Of a stretch of 64,000 bases of DNA, positions 46,056 through 57,789 are shown in pieces. Under the pieces are notes generated by a model. The model was not told where the DNA came from. It searched no databases and saw only the letters and a program-made list of their open reading frames with translations. The translations under genes and the position numbers were made by a program. Position 1 is the stretch's first letter, and each line of letters begins with the position of its first letter. The stretch comes from Lucinisca nassula (lineage: Eukaryota; Mollusca; Bivalvia; Lucinida; Lucinidae), in contig OY757011.1 of NCBI GenBank assembly GCA_963580285.1, positions 119,355,874 through 119,419,873 on the forward strand, given 5' to 3'.

Positions 46056-46313
46056 GTGTTTATTTGTTTATTTAGAGTTCAACGGCCCAGTACACACTAT
46101 TTAGGTCATATCGAGCTGGTCAGTTTACCTATCCACATCTTTCCTGGGTAGGGTTTTACTAAGCGATTTACCAGTACAGTGCATATTCTTGAATCAGTGG
46201 AAGGGAGAAAATGACCTTAGAAAAAAATTCATGATCAATATCCACGGAAGCATTTTGCCGACCCCGACAGGTATCGAACCCGCGTCGTCCTGATCACTAG
46301 GCTACCGAGGCGT
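46056..46313 (-). mobile_element. tRNA-headed SINE, minus orientation
   Basis: Read on the minus strand, the head CGCCTCGGTAGCCTAGTGAT and the B box GGGTTCGATACC are clear. The tail GGGCCGTTGAACTCTAAATA matches the SINE at 28109. Confidence 0.75.
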
Positions 46314-46451
46314 GTTTTGGTCTTTGGTCAAATTGAAATCTGATAATAAAATCTATTGGAACATTTGGAATTTGGATGAAATACGTTTTGAAGACTAAAT
46401 ATATTTACCAGAATTCCACAAAAGTCTTCTTGTTAGCAGCGATTGGAAAAT

Positions 46452-48620
46452 TGCACGACCCGCAGAAAAAGCAACCGACTGAAGTCGGTTTTTTCTAAGA
46501 GTGCCCTAAAATCACCGTGTCATTCTGTCATTCTGTCAGTCTGTCATTCTGTCATTCTGTCTGTCCGTCCGTAACCCGTTTGTGAAAATTGGTGATAGTG
46601 ACTTAACCGCTTGGAATATTTAAACAATTTTTGGCATACTGATAGATATCAATGAGATCTAACCAATGAACTAATATTACATTCCATTTAGTATAGCCTC
46701 GCCGAGGCGAAAAATGTGAAAATTTTCGAACATTTTTGAACTGCATCTCCTCGGAAACCGTTGGGCCGATTGAAGTCAAATTTCATATGGAGCCTCTATG
46801 GGATGGGGGAAACCAAAATTTGCTCATGGGGTCCAGGACACATGACCAAAATGGCCGCCAAGCCATATATGGTTTGTCTGTCTGTCCGTCCGTAACCCGT
46901 AAGTGAAAATTGGTGATAGTGACTTAACCGCTTGGAATATTTAAACAATTTTTGGCATACTGATAGATATCAATGAGATCTAACCAATGAACTTGCGAAA
47001 TATTACATTCCATTTAGTATAGCCTCGCCGAGGCGAAAAATGTGAACATTTTCGAACTGCTTCTCCTCGGAAACCGTTGGGCCGATTGAAGTCAAATTTC
47101 ATATGGAGCCTCTATGGGATAGGGAAACCAAAATTTGCTCATGGGGTCCAAGTCACATGACCAAAATGGCCGCCAAGCCATATATGGTAAAAACCCTTCA
47201 AAAATAGTCTTCTCCAGAACCACTGGGCAGATTTCCACGAAACTTGATAAATAGCATCTGGGATGTAGGCCTATCATAAATTGCTAAAATGGTGACCCTG
47301 GGTTGACCTTGACCTTCTTTGGGTCCGTCCGTAACCCGTTTGTGAAAATTGGTGACAGTGACTTAACCGCTTGGAATATTTAAACAATTTTTGGCATACT
47401 GATAGATATCAATGAGATCTAACCAATGAACTTACGAAATATTACATTCCATTTAGTATAGCCTCGCCGAGGCGAAAAATGTGAAAATTTTCGAACATTT
47501 TTGAACTGCTTCTCCTCGGAAACCGTTGGGCCGATTGAAGTCAAATTTCATATGGAGCCTCTATGGGATGAGGGAAACCAAAATTTGCTCATGGGGTCAA
47601 GGTCACATGACCAAAATGGCCGCCAAGCCATATATGGTTTGTCTGTCTGTCCGTCCGTAACCCGTTTGTGAAAATTGGTGATAGTGACTTAACCGCTTGG
47701 AATATTTAAACAATTTTTGGCATACTGATAGATATCAATGAGATCTAACCAATGAACTTGCGAAATATTACATTCCATTTTGTATAGCTTCGCCGAGGCG
47801 AAAAATGTGAAAATTTTCGAACTGCTTCTCCTCGGAAACCGTTGGGCCGATTGAAATCAAATTTCATATGGAGCCTCTATGGGATGGGGGAAAACAAAAA
47901 TTGCTCATGGGGTCCAGGACACATGACCAAAATGGCCGCCAAGCCATATATGGTCTGTCTATCTGTCCGTCCGTAACCCGTTTGTGAAAATTGGTGATAG
48001 TGACTCAACCGCTTGGAATATTTAAACAATTTTTGGCATACTGATAAATATCAATGAGATCTTATCAATGAATTTGCGAAATATTACATTCCATTTAGTA
48101 CAGCCTCGCCGAGGCGAAAAATGTGAAAATTTTCGAACTGCTTCTCCATGGAAATCGTTGGGCCGATTGAAGTCAAATTTCATATGGAGCCTCTACGGGA
48201 TGGGGGAAACCAAAATTTCCTCATGGGGTCCAGGTCACATGACCAAAATGGCCGCCAAGCAATATTTGGTAAAAACCCTTCAAAAATAGTCTTCTCCAGA
48301 ACCACTGTGCAGATTTCCACGAAACTTGATAAATAGCATCTGGAACGTAGGCCCATCATAAATTGCTAAAATGGTGACCCTGGGTTGACCTTGACCTTCT
48401 TTGTGCCTAGGTCAAACTTTGACACATATGCTTTTGTGTTGGATTTTATCCTGCAAACGATTCAGAATACAGTACTAAAGTATAAGATATATTTTTGCTC
48501 CTTACGATAAGGCGCATTTATTGGGGGAACCGTTTTATGTCCAGGTCACATGACCAAAATGGCCGCCATACCCATATATGGTAACACTCTTAAAGCTAAA
48601 AGCATCCGGCGGGTCGTGCA
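46452..48620 (+). mobile_element. Tandem-unit element with perfect 12 bp inverted termini
   Basis: The left end TGCACGACCCGC (46452-46463) and right end GCGGGTCGTGCA (48609-48620) are exact complements. Next to the left end is the hairpin AACCGACTGAAGTCGGTT. A TCATTCTG microsatellite leads into about five units of about 320 bp, each starting at CTGTCCGTCCGTAACCCG (about 46560, 46883, 47322, 47647, 47965). The units contain GCCTCGCCGAGGCG, a small palindrome. Fragments of this family are at 1-262 and 2811-4646. No coding sequence. Confidence 0.82.
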
Positions 48621-49389
48621 CTTCAGCTGAAGCACTGGTTACTTAATAACGTGTTTGATTACTGGGATAATTGTATTCCATACTGTGTGATCGTACTGGC
48701 CTTTCTAGCATAGTGATTTTTGTTATATTTATTTTGGATTTTTACGGCTAGGTCAACACAAGTAAGGTCATGTCTAGTCAGTCAGTTTACCCTAAACATA
48801 CATTCCGATAGGATAGGCTAGGATGCCGAGGATCACTAGCCGGCATCACAAGGCTTGCCGAGTGATGCCGTACAGTGATCTCGAGGGACACCCCTCACAC
48901 TCATGCAAAATTATTTTTCTTGCGTACCTTTCATTTCTGACAGTAGATTTTTTTTATAATGCAGTGACTTCGATTTTCGAAGTCCAACATATTTTGATGA
49001 CAATAATGCGTTTTTTTACGTCACTGTACGTGTAGTGACGTCAAACTAAACAACGGCGTACGTGACGCCCTATTCAACAAGTGCACATTAAACACGTGTA
49101 AAAAAACCACCTCGATTTCATCCCCTATAAACACGCTTATGGGTCCCCAGAGATAACGAGTCACATGACCGCTGAAAGTATACACCAGGTTCGCATGGGA
49201 AACTGGAAGTATCATCCCTATCGGTAACTTCTAAAACAACGTTAAAAACTGTTTCAGAGTGAATGTTTTTAAGGCCTTTTAGCTGGATGCCACAGAAGGC
49301 TAACGCTATCTGGTGGACAGATCTTTGATTTCCGATCTAGTTGTTGATCGAAGGAATTGATTTCTGAAACAACGTTAAAAAGCAGAATG
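48621..49389. other. No recognised gene
   Basis: Contains palindromic TACGTGTAGTGACGTCA near 49027, which includes a cAMP-response-like TGACGTCA, but no gene lies beside it. Short ORFs only. Confidence 0.4.
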
Positions 49390-50425
49390 GGAGAAAGCGT
49401 TCAGAGACAACGAGGCAAACGTGCCAAAATCTGATGCAGAACCCCAGCCAGGTTGTTCGTCGGCGAAAGAACTGGTTAGTTATTGGAGGATGGAGGTTAA
49501 CTTCAGAGGAGGGACCAGAGGATGATTTTTGAGGGACTTAAAAACATGTTTCAAGGATAGTAAGGAAACAGGGCTACCAATGGTGTAGATGTGGCAAAAC
49601 CGATCAATGATGGGATGCGTTCAGCAGGACATGCAGAGGAATTCAAAGGGTTTAAAGAAAATTACGCAAGACCCTCAAACGTTGACAATCTGCTGGTTCC
49701 AAAAAGATATATCCAGTAATTTGGCGGAATATTTCAAACAAAAGTATTCTTGTCTGAAACCAAAAAGCCTAGATCTTGGATTGGTATGACGCTTGCTGCT
49801 TCATCTAGTGGACCTCTTCCAAGATTGTTCAAATTCTAGCCTAGGGACCAAAAATGCCCCCCCCCCCCCCAGGGCCCGCATCTTTTACTTAGGCTTATAT
49901 AGGGAAAACCTTAAAGATCTTTTTATCTGAAACTAGAAGGCCCAGGCTTATGATACAGTCGACGCTCGTTATCTCGAACCTCACGGGAAAGTTACGCAAG
50001 GCCCTCAAACGTTGACGATCTGCTAGTTCCAAAAAGATATATCCAGTAATTTGGCGTAATATTTCAAACAAAGGGAAAGCAGCAGATGCTGCAGTTCAGA
50101 TGGTTGTAGTCAAGTTCTTGTCGGGATTCAGCAGTTTGCTTTGCTAAATGAAAACAAGAAAATACATGTATCAAGAAAAAGCTATAGAAATAGCATTGGC
50201 TTTTGGAAATCAAAGAACTTATAACAGACGCAGTACTTTCTTTGTCTCATGCGGTAGCTGCATCTTGTCAACAAAGGAAGGATCTCATTAAACCAGAATT
50301 GGACATTAAATTGCATGTCTTGTGTGAATCATCACACCCCGTGTCATCTTCACGTCTGTTTGGTGAAAGTCAGACTCCTAATATGGCAGAAGAAATGTTC
50401 ACCCACTTAGAAAACAGGTTATTAA
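49390..50425 (+). pseudogene. DIRS ORF1 (gag-like) relic
   Basis: The pieces, in order, are a segment reading ARPSNVDNLLVPK (about 49660 and again about 49990), KAADAAVQMVVVKFLSGF (about 50079-50135) and, at 50203-50439, LITDAVLSLSHAVA with QRKDLIKPEL and SSRLFGES. The order RPSNV..., AxxxLLxxxN/H, RR(K/R)xxxKPxL, xLFG is that of the ORF1 protein found with DIRS-type elements in invertebrates. Stops and frame changes interrupt it, and one segment is duplicated around an inserted 230 bp repeat. The match is from family pattern, so the assignment is moderate. Confidence 0.5.
49742..50170. repeat. Left arm of a large inverted duplication
   Basis: It is the reverse complement of 51294-51541 plus 55333-55510. 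It includes a ~167 bp-family repeat (49742-49950), the sequence ACAGTCGACGCTCGTTATCT at about 49955, and the DIRS-like segment to TACATGTA at 50170. Confidence 0.85.
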
Positions 50426-50963
50426 AGGTGCATTATTGAGCTACCGGGTCTCAATTTTTTTTTGGTTTTTATCTTCAATGCATACTCCTTTGTCATATGT
50501 ACACTTTTGGAGCCAAATACAGCTTCAGAACTTTGTGAAAATGGTCGTTTTCATTCGTGTTTACCCTTCGCTCTGAAGATGTGTTCGGAATTTCTTTTCT
50601 AAAAATAAATCTGTCACTTGACACATACATGGCGACAGTATCGTCTCTGAGTGTCATTACTTATGGCGTGGTATTCAGCGTCATATTGTTTTCCGATTCA
50701 GGCATGGCCTAAGCAAACAATGCCTAAAATGAACGTCGCATAACTTCATATATGGGGATTCTATTTTTGTCACGAACTAAAAATAGATGTAACTTGTGTT
50801 CGAAACCTAGTTAGGGAATCCCTCTCAAACACGTTTACCTGTCATCATAATTGTTCGCATTTTTGCATAAAATGCATTCATTTGTATTGTTTTAAAGAAA
50901 AATACCGGCTATAAATATTTTATTTTTGGAAGCATTTTTTCCGGATAGCTCAATAATGCACCT
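50426..50963. mobile_element. 538 bp MITE with TTAA target and ~20 bp inverted ends
   Basis: The left end AGGTGCATTATTGAGCTACC and the right end GGATAGCTCAATAATGCACCT are complements apart from one or two bases. TTAA lies at 50422-50425 and 50964-50967. It sits at the end of the ORF1-like relic. The TTAA target suggests a piggyBac-type source, though the tip lacks the usual CCC. Confidence 0.82.
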
Positions 50964-51293
50964 TTAAAGAGATATCAGGTGGTATAAGCACAGGTACAAT
51001 AGCCATGAGGATGTTTTGGCGAGGCTTCTCCAAAAAAACACAAGCCAAAGTTCAACCCAGAAAAGGAAATCAACAACACCAAAAGTGGGTCTAGAAAGGA
51101 AAGTAGGGACAGAGGCAGCAAAAGTGACAATACGTGAACATGATGTAAGTAACAAGAGGACCATTATGGTCCTATATCGCTCTCCTAAGCTAAGAGATTT
51201 ACATGTGGGTCCTTGGGCGGGGCAGTTTTTGGCCTCAGGGCTATAATTTGAACAATCTTGGTAGAGGTCCACTAAATGAAGCTTAGTATCAAA

Positions 51294-51541
51294 TACATGT
51301 ATTTTCTTGTTTTCATTTAGCAAAGCAAACTGCTGAATCCCGACAAGAACTTGACTACAACCCTCTGAACTGCAGCATCGGCTGCTTTCCCTTTGTTTGA
51401 AATATTACGCCAAATTACTGGATATATCTTTTTGGAACTAGCAGATCGTCAACGTTTGAGGGCCTTGCGTAATTTTCCCGTGAGGTTCGAGATAACGAGC
51501 GTCGACTGTATCATAAGCCTGGGCCTTCTAGTTTCAGATAA
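51294..51541. repeat. Right arm of inverted duplication, first part
   Basis: It pairs with 49921-50170 over about 250 bp at high identity, starting at TACATGTA. The arm continues at 55333-55510 after the inserted element. Confidence 0.85.
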
Positions 51542-54500
51542 AACAAGAGGCCCATGGGCCACTATGCTCACCAGAGCTCAGGTGGGCACTGCCCAATTGC
51601 AGCCATGTATTTTAACATGATATCATTTTAATCTGCCAAGAGAACCTCCATATCCAAATGAGCACCCATGTGGATTCAGTATATGAAACATTAGGCCTTT
51701 TATGAAGTAGAGGGGTGGATCATGGACCCAATGGAGCCCTGGTTGGTATCACTAAATGTGTCTTATCACACTAGGATGGTTTAGCACTGGGGATCTGTAT
51801 GGCTGGATATATAAGGCCTCTTAAACAGTGGAGGGGTTGGAGCATGCCCTGTCGATCCCAGGAAAGCCCAAGATTGTTGTCCCTAAATGTGTCTTATCAT
51901 AAGGACCAAGAATATATATGGTTTAGGGGTGGAAATCTGAACAGTTTCCGAGATATGAGGCCCTTTTATGAAGTGGAAAGGCCCTTGCGGACACCCCTAC
52001 AGTAGGTGTGCTAATAATAAGGAACAAGAACATACATGATTATGGGGTGGGGATTTGAATGGTTTCTGAAATATATGGCCTTTTATAAAGTGGAAGTTCG
52101 AGCACATTGCCTCAGCAAAAAGAGACCCCCAAGTTGGTGTGACTGAACGAGTATTATCATAAGGAACAAGAATATATATGGTTTAGGGGTGGGGAGCTGA
52201 ACGATTTCTGAGATATATGGCTTTTAATGAAGTCAAGCGGTGGGGCATGGCCCGGGCATGCCCCAGGGACGCACAAGCTGGTGTCACTGAATGCGTCTTA
52301 TCATAAGGAAGATGAATATATATGGTTTAGGGGGGCTCTGACCAGTTTCTGAGATATAAGGCCTTTTCTGAAGTGCAGGGGTGGGGCAAGGCCCTGGGAG
52401 ACCCCCAGGTTGGTGTCAATGAATGTGTCTTATCATAAGGAACAAGAATATATATGGTTTAGGGGTGTGGATCTGTAAGGTTTCCAAGATATCGTGATAT
52501 TATGAAATGGAGGGGGTGGGGCATGGCCCCAGAACATCCCATGGGACCCCCAGGTTGGTGTCACTGAATGCGTCTTATCATAATGAACGAGAATATATAT
52601 GGTTTAGGGGTGGGGATCTGTAAGGTTACTGGGATAGTGGGCCTTTTATGAAGTGGAGGGGGTGGGGCATGGCCCCGGCACATCCCGGGGGACTCCCAGG
52701 TTGGAGTCACTGAGTCATCTTATCATAAGGAGCAAGAATATATATGGTTTAGGTGTGGGGATCTCAATGGTTTCTGAGATAAATGGCATTTTATGAAGTG
52801 GAGGGGGTGGGGCATGTCCCCGGCACATCCCGGGGGACCCCCAGGTTGGTATCACTTAATGCATCTTATCATAAGGAACAAGAATATATATGGTTTAGGG
52901 GTTGGGATCTGTAGGGTTTCTGAGATATAAGGCATTTTATGAAGTGGAGGGGGCGGGGCAAGGCCCCGGCACAACCTAGGGGACCCCCAAGTTGACATAA
53001 AAGCATATGGCTGAGAGAAGTTTACTCAAGGAACATGTTTATGTAAGTTTTGTCAAAATATCTGCAAAGACTTAGCAGTAAATGCCATTTTTCAGTTTTC
53101 CCTATTATAAGTCAATGGAAACTCTAAGTTGCCATAGCAACAAAACTAAAAGGCCAAGTTTCATAAAAAACACAAAACCTGTAAAGGCAAATATGGTGAA
53201 TATTTTCATAAAGTCTCAGCCTCCTAGAGCATATGGTTTCTGAGGAGATGATTTTTTAAGTGTTTTTTTTTTGTCTATTTTTTGCAATTTGGTTTCCATG
53301 GCAACCAATAAAAATGGGCAGAAGGCCTAAAATCGTAAGGCAGATAGTAGATTGCCTAAGGAACATTTCTATGAAAGTTTTGTCAAAATATCTGCAGAGG
53401 CTTGGCAGTAAATGCCATTTTTCAATTTTCCCCATTATAAGTCTATGGAAACTACAAGTTGCCATAGCAACCAAACTAATGAGCCGATTTTGATAAAAAC
53501 ACAAACTTTCAATCCCCCAGCCCAAGGATGCTACAGATAAAATTTGGGCCCAATCGGCCTAGTGGCTTCAGAGGAGATGTCGTTTGAAAGTGTTAACGAC
53601 GTCGACGATGCAGACTCAGACGACGACGGACAATGTCCATCCTATAAGCTCCCCCGGAGCCTTCGGCTCTGGTGAGCTAAAAAAACTGTTGGTTTAAGGG
53701 TGGGGATCTGTAAGGTTTCTGAGATATTGGGCCTATTATGAAGTGGAGGGGTGGGGCGTGCCCCAAGGCATCCCAGGGAACCCCCATATTGGTGTCACTG
53801 AATGTCCCTAATCATAAAGAGCATGAATATATATGGTTTAGGGGTGGGGCTCTGAACAGTTTCTCAGATATATGGCCTTTTGTGAGGTGGAGGGGTAGGG
53901 AAATGGCCCTGTCACACTGCAGACCCCAAGGTTGGTGTCACTGAATGTGTCTCATCATCAGGAACAAGAGTATATATGGTTATGGGGTGGGGATCTGTAA
54001 GCTTTCCAAGATATTGGGCCTTATTATGAAGTGGAGAGGGTGGGGCAATGCCCCGGTGCATCCCGGGGGCCCCAGGTTGGTGTCACTGAATGTGTCTTAT
54101 CATAAGGAACAAGAACATATTTGGTTCAGGGGTGGGGATCTGAATGGTTTCTGAGATATATTGCCTTTTATGAAATGGAGGGGGTGGGGCAATGCCCCTG
54201 CACATCCAGGGGGCCCCCATGTTGATGTCACTGAATGCGTCTTATCATCAGGAACAAGAATATATATGGTTTAGGGGTGGGGATCTAAATGGTTTCGGAG
54301 ACATTGGACCTTTTATGAAGTGGAGGGGGTGGGGCAATGCCCCCGCGCATCCTGGGGGCCCCAGGTTGGTGTCACTGAATGCGTCTCATCATAAAGAACA
54401 ATAATATATATAGTTAAGGGGTGGGGATCTCAATGATTTCTGAGATATGTGGCCTTTTTATAAAGTGGAGTGGGTGTGGCATGGCCTCGGCCCAACCCGG

Positions 54501-55332
54501 GGGCCCCTGGTTGGTGTCATTGAATATGTCTTATCCTCAGGAACAAGAATATATATGGTTAAGGGGTGGGGATCTGTAAGGTTTCCGAGATATTGGGCCT
54601 TTAATGAAGTGGAGGGGGTGGGGCAAGCCCTGGGCGCATCCCGGGGGCCCCCCAGTTGCTGTCACTGAATGCATCTTATCATAAGGAACAAGAATATATA
54701 TGGTTTAGGGGTGGGGATCTGTAAGGTTTCCGAGATATTGGGCCTTTTATGAAGTGGAGGGGGTGGGGCAAGGCCCTGGCGAATCACAGGGGCCCCCAGG
54801 CTGGTGTCACGGAATGTGCCTTATCCTAAGGAACAAGAATATATATGGTTTAGGGGTGGGGATCTAAAAGGTTTCTGACATATATGGCTTTTTTTATGGA
54901 GTGGAGGGGGTGGGGCAGGGCTCCAGCACAACCCCGGGACCTTCAGGTTGGCACAAAAGCATATGGCTGAGAGAAGTTTACTCAACACACATTTCTATAA
55001 AAGTTTTGTCAAAATATCTGCAATGACTTGGCAGTAAATGCCATTTTTCAATTTTACCCATTATAAGTCTATGGAAACTCTAAGTTGCCATAGCAACCAA
55101 ACTAATGAGCCGAATTTCATAAAAAACACAAACTTTCAATCCCCCAGCCCAAGGATGCTACAGATAAGATTTGGGCCCAAGCGGCCCAGTGGCTTCAGAG
55201 GAGATGTCGTTTGAAAGTGTTAACGACGACGCAGACGCAGACGCAGACACAGACGCAGACGCAGACGCAGACGACGACGACGGACAATGTCCATCCTATA
55301 AGCTCCCCTGGAGCCTTCGGCTCTGGTGAGCT
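51542..55332 (-). mobile_element. Hairpin-ended element(s) with ~130 bp GGTTTAGGGGTGGGGATCTG units
   Basis: On the minus strand, head hairpins are at 55332-55301 and 53678-53647 (AGCTCACCAGAGCC, GAA, GGCTCC...). Microsatellites (GTCGTC, GTCTGC) follow, and a tail hairpin GGCCCATGGGCC at 51549-51560 precedes CTCTTGTT. About 20 units of about 130 bp contain AAGGAACAAGAATATATATG and GTTGGTGTCACTGAATG. Two heads but one tail imply that one copy inserted into another or a tandem duplication. The sequence at 52990-53640 and 54950-55300 next to the heads is the same non-unit segment in both copies. Confidence 0.8.
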
Positions 55333-55510
55333 AAAAATCTTTAAGGTTTTCCCTATATAAGCCTATGTAAAAGATGCTGGCCCTGGGGGGTCACTTTTTG
55401 GCCCCTAGGCTAGAATTTGAACAATCTTGGAAGAGGTCCACTAAATGAAGCAGCAAGCATCATACCAAATATCCAAGATGTAGGCTTTTTGGTTTCAGAC
55501 AAGAATACTT
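55333..55510. repeat. Right arm of inverted duplication, second part
   Basis: It pairs with 49742-49920, including AGGCTTTTTGGTTTCAGACA and GAAGCAGCAAGCATCATACC. It resumes exactly where 51541 stopped, so the 3.8 kb between is an insertion. Confidence 0.82.
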
Positions 55511-57270
55511 GTAAAGGTATCCCCTATATTTGCCTACTTAAAACCTGGGACAGCGCCATTTTTGGCCCCAGTGCTAAAATTGGAACAATATTGGTCCATT
55601 AGTTGAAACTTCATACCTAACATCAAAGACCTGGGCCTTCTGGTTTCAGACAAGAAGATTTTTAAAGGTTTTCCCTCTATAAGCCTATGTAAAACCAGTG
55701 GGCCATGGGGCGGGGCCATTTTTGGCCTCAGGGCTATAATTTGAACAATTAGAATCTTGGTACATGAAGCTTCATACCAAATATCAAAGACCTGGGCCTT
55801 CCGGTTTCAGACAAGAAGATTTTCAAAGGTTTTCCCCATATAAGCCTATGTAAAATCAGTGGGGCCCAACGCGGGGGTATTTTTGGCCAAAGGGTAATAA
55901 TTTGAATAATTTTGGTATCGGTCCACTAGACGAAGCTTCATACCAAATATCAAAGACCTGGGCCTTCTGGTTTCTGACAAAAAGATTTTTAAAGGTTTTC
56001 CCTATATAAACCTATGAAAACCAGTGGGCCTGGCGCGGGGGCATTTTTGGCCCCAGGGCTATAATTTGAACAATCCTGGTATCAGTCCTCTAGACGATGC
56101 TTCATACCAAATACCAAAGACCTGGGCCTTCTGGTTTCTGACAAGAAGATTTTTAAAGGTTTTCCCTATAAAAGCCTATACAAAACCAGTAGGCCCTGGC
56201 GCGAGGGCATTTTTGGCTCCAGGGCTTTATTTGAAGAATCTTGGTTGAGGTCCACTAGACGAAGCTTCATACCAATATCAAAGACCTGGGCCTTCTGGTT
56301 TCAGACAAGAAGATTTTTAAAGGTTTTCCCCCATTATAAGTCTATGTAAAACCAGCGGACCCCGGCGCGGGGGCATTTTTGGCCCCAGGGCTATAATTTG
56401 ATCAATCTTGGTACAGGTCCACTAGTCAAAGCTTCATACCAAATAACAAAGACCTGGGCCTTCTGGTTTAAGACAAGAAGATTTTTAAAAGTGTTTCCTA
56501 TCTAAGCCCACTGGCGCGGGGGCATTTTTGGCCCTAGGGCTATAAATTGAACAATCTTGGTAGAGGTCCACTAGATGAAGCTGCATACCAAATATCAAAG
56601 ACCTGGGCCTTCTGGTTTCAGACAAGAAAATTTTTAAAGAGTTTCCCTATATAAGCCTATGTAAAACAAGTGGGCCCCGGCGCGGGGGCATTATTGGCCC
56701 CAGGGCTATAATTTGAACAATCTTGGTAGAGGTCCACCAGACGAAGCTTCCTACCAAATATCTAAGATCTGGGCCTTCTGGTTTCAGACAAGAAGATTTT
56801 TAAAGTATTTTTTCTTATTTTCTCATTTTCGTTGCCATAGCAACCAGAGTTCAGCATAGAATGGGATTCTTTCAACAACTTTGAGAGAGGACCACCCACA
56901 GATCATTTCTGCCGAGTTTGGGCAAAATCTGTTCAGTGGTTTAGGAGGAGATGTCATTTATAGAAATTGTGGACGGACATCCGGACGGACGACGACGACG
57001 GACGAAGACCGATCACAATACTCCCCAGAAGCCTTCCGCTCAGGTGAGCTGAAAACTATCAGAAATAGGCGTACCTGTCCTTTCGTTTAGAGAACACGTC
57101 AAAACATTTTATCACAGAGAAGACCAAGCAATCCAGGGAACAATGGTGTAACATCACCACAGACAGATGGCATATAAATACAATTAGAGGCTATAAACTT
57201 GAGCTTTCTGAAAAACCAAAATCAAATTTTCCTGATCATTGTCTTCCTGATCATTGCGTTCACTTTTATT

Positions 57271-57323
57271 ATACCCCCGGCATACGAAGTATGCAATGGG
57301 GGTATATAGTTTTTGTCTTTTCC

Positions 57324-57357
<34 letters not shown>

Positions 57358-57770
57358 GTGTCCGTAAACAATTATTTTGTGTCAAAGATATCTCAGGAAC
57401 TGCTTCACATAGAAACTTGAAATTTTGCACACATGATCAGTATGACTACTTGTATTGTGGGAAAGAAAATAAGGGCCAAGGGGTCAGGCCTTTTAGAGAT
57501 ATTTCCCTTTGTAGTTATTGCTGTTTAATAGTGTATATTTTTATTTTGTGTCAAAGATTTCTCAATAACTACTGTACATAGAAACTTGAAATTTTGCAAA
57601 CATGATCAGTATGACTAGTTGTATTGTGGGAAAGAAAATAAGGGCCAAGGGGTCAGGCCTTTTAGAGTTATTTCCCTTTGTAGTTCTGTATATGCAAAGA
57701 AGCTTTTGACATTGCTATTTTCAGCTGGCCGGGGGTATACGTGCCCCACTGGGCACTTTTGTCTAGTTTT
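57271..57770 (+). mobile_element. Short hairpin-ended element with CTGT microsatellite and two ~180 bp units
   Basis: The left hairpin pairs ATACCCCCGGCATAC with GTATGCAATGGGGGTAT. A CTGT run lies at 57325-57356. Two units contain TAGAAACTTGAAATTTTGCA and AATAAGGGCCAAGGGGTCAG. The right end is hairpin GTGCCCCACTGGGCAC (57741-57756) then TTTTGTCTAG. Confidence 0.75.
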
Positions 57771-57789
57771 TCAACCCATCACCAATAAA

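Larger units (their letters stand above)
51151..57050 (-). mobile_element. AGCTCACC-family element, ~167 bp units, minus orientation
   Basis: Read on the minus strand, the head is at 57050-57019 (AGCTCACCTGAGCGGAAGGC) with a CGTC microsatellite at 56970-57010. About nine units fill 56810-55333, and the tail hairpin AGGACCATTATGGTCCT lies at 51157-51173 followed by CTTGTT. Units share GGCCCAGGTCTTTGATATTT with the element at 5353. A second family (51542-55332) is inserted in it. Whether the 51151 tail and 57050 head were originally one copy is uncertain because of the inverted duplication. Confidence 0.65.

Noticed and set aside
49021..49045. Regulatory TGACGTCA site
   Set aside because: The single motif has no gene nearby and lies in a stretch rich in TGACGT-like words; it is not supportable as a promoter element.
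49955..51512. Simple Tigger/pogo-type insertion with ACAGTCGACGCTCGTTATCTCGA ends cut to TA targets
   Set aside because: The ends do look like pogo-type termini, but the flanking sequence outside them is also inverted, so the inverted duplication explains the symmetry. A real insertion inside the duplicated arm cannot be excluded.
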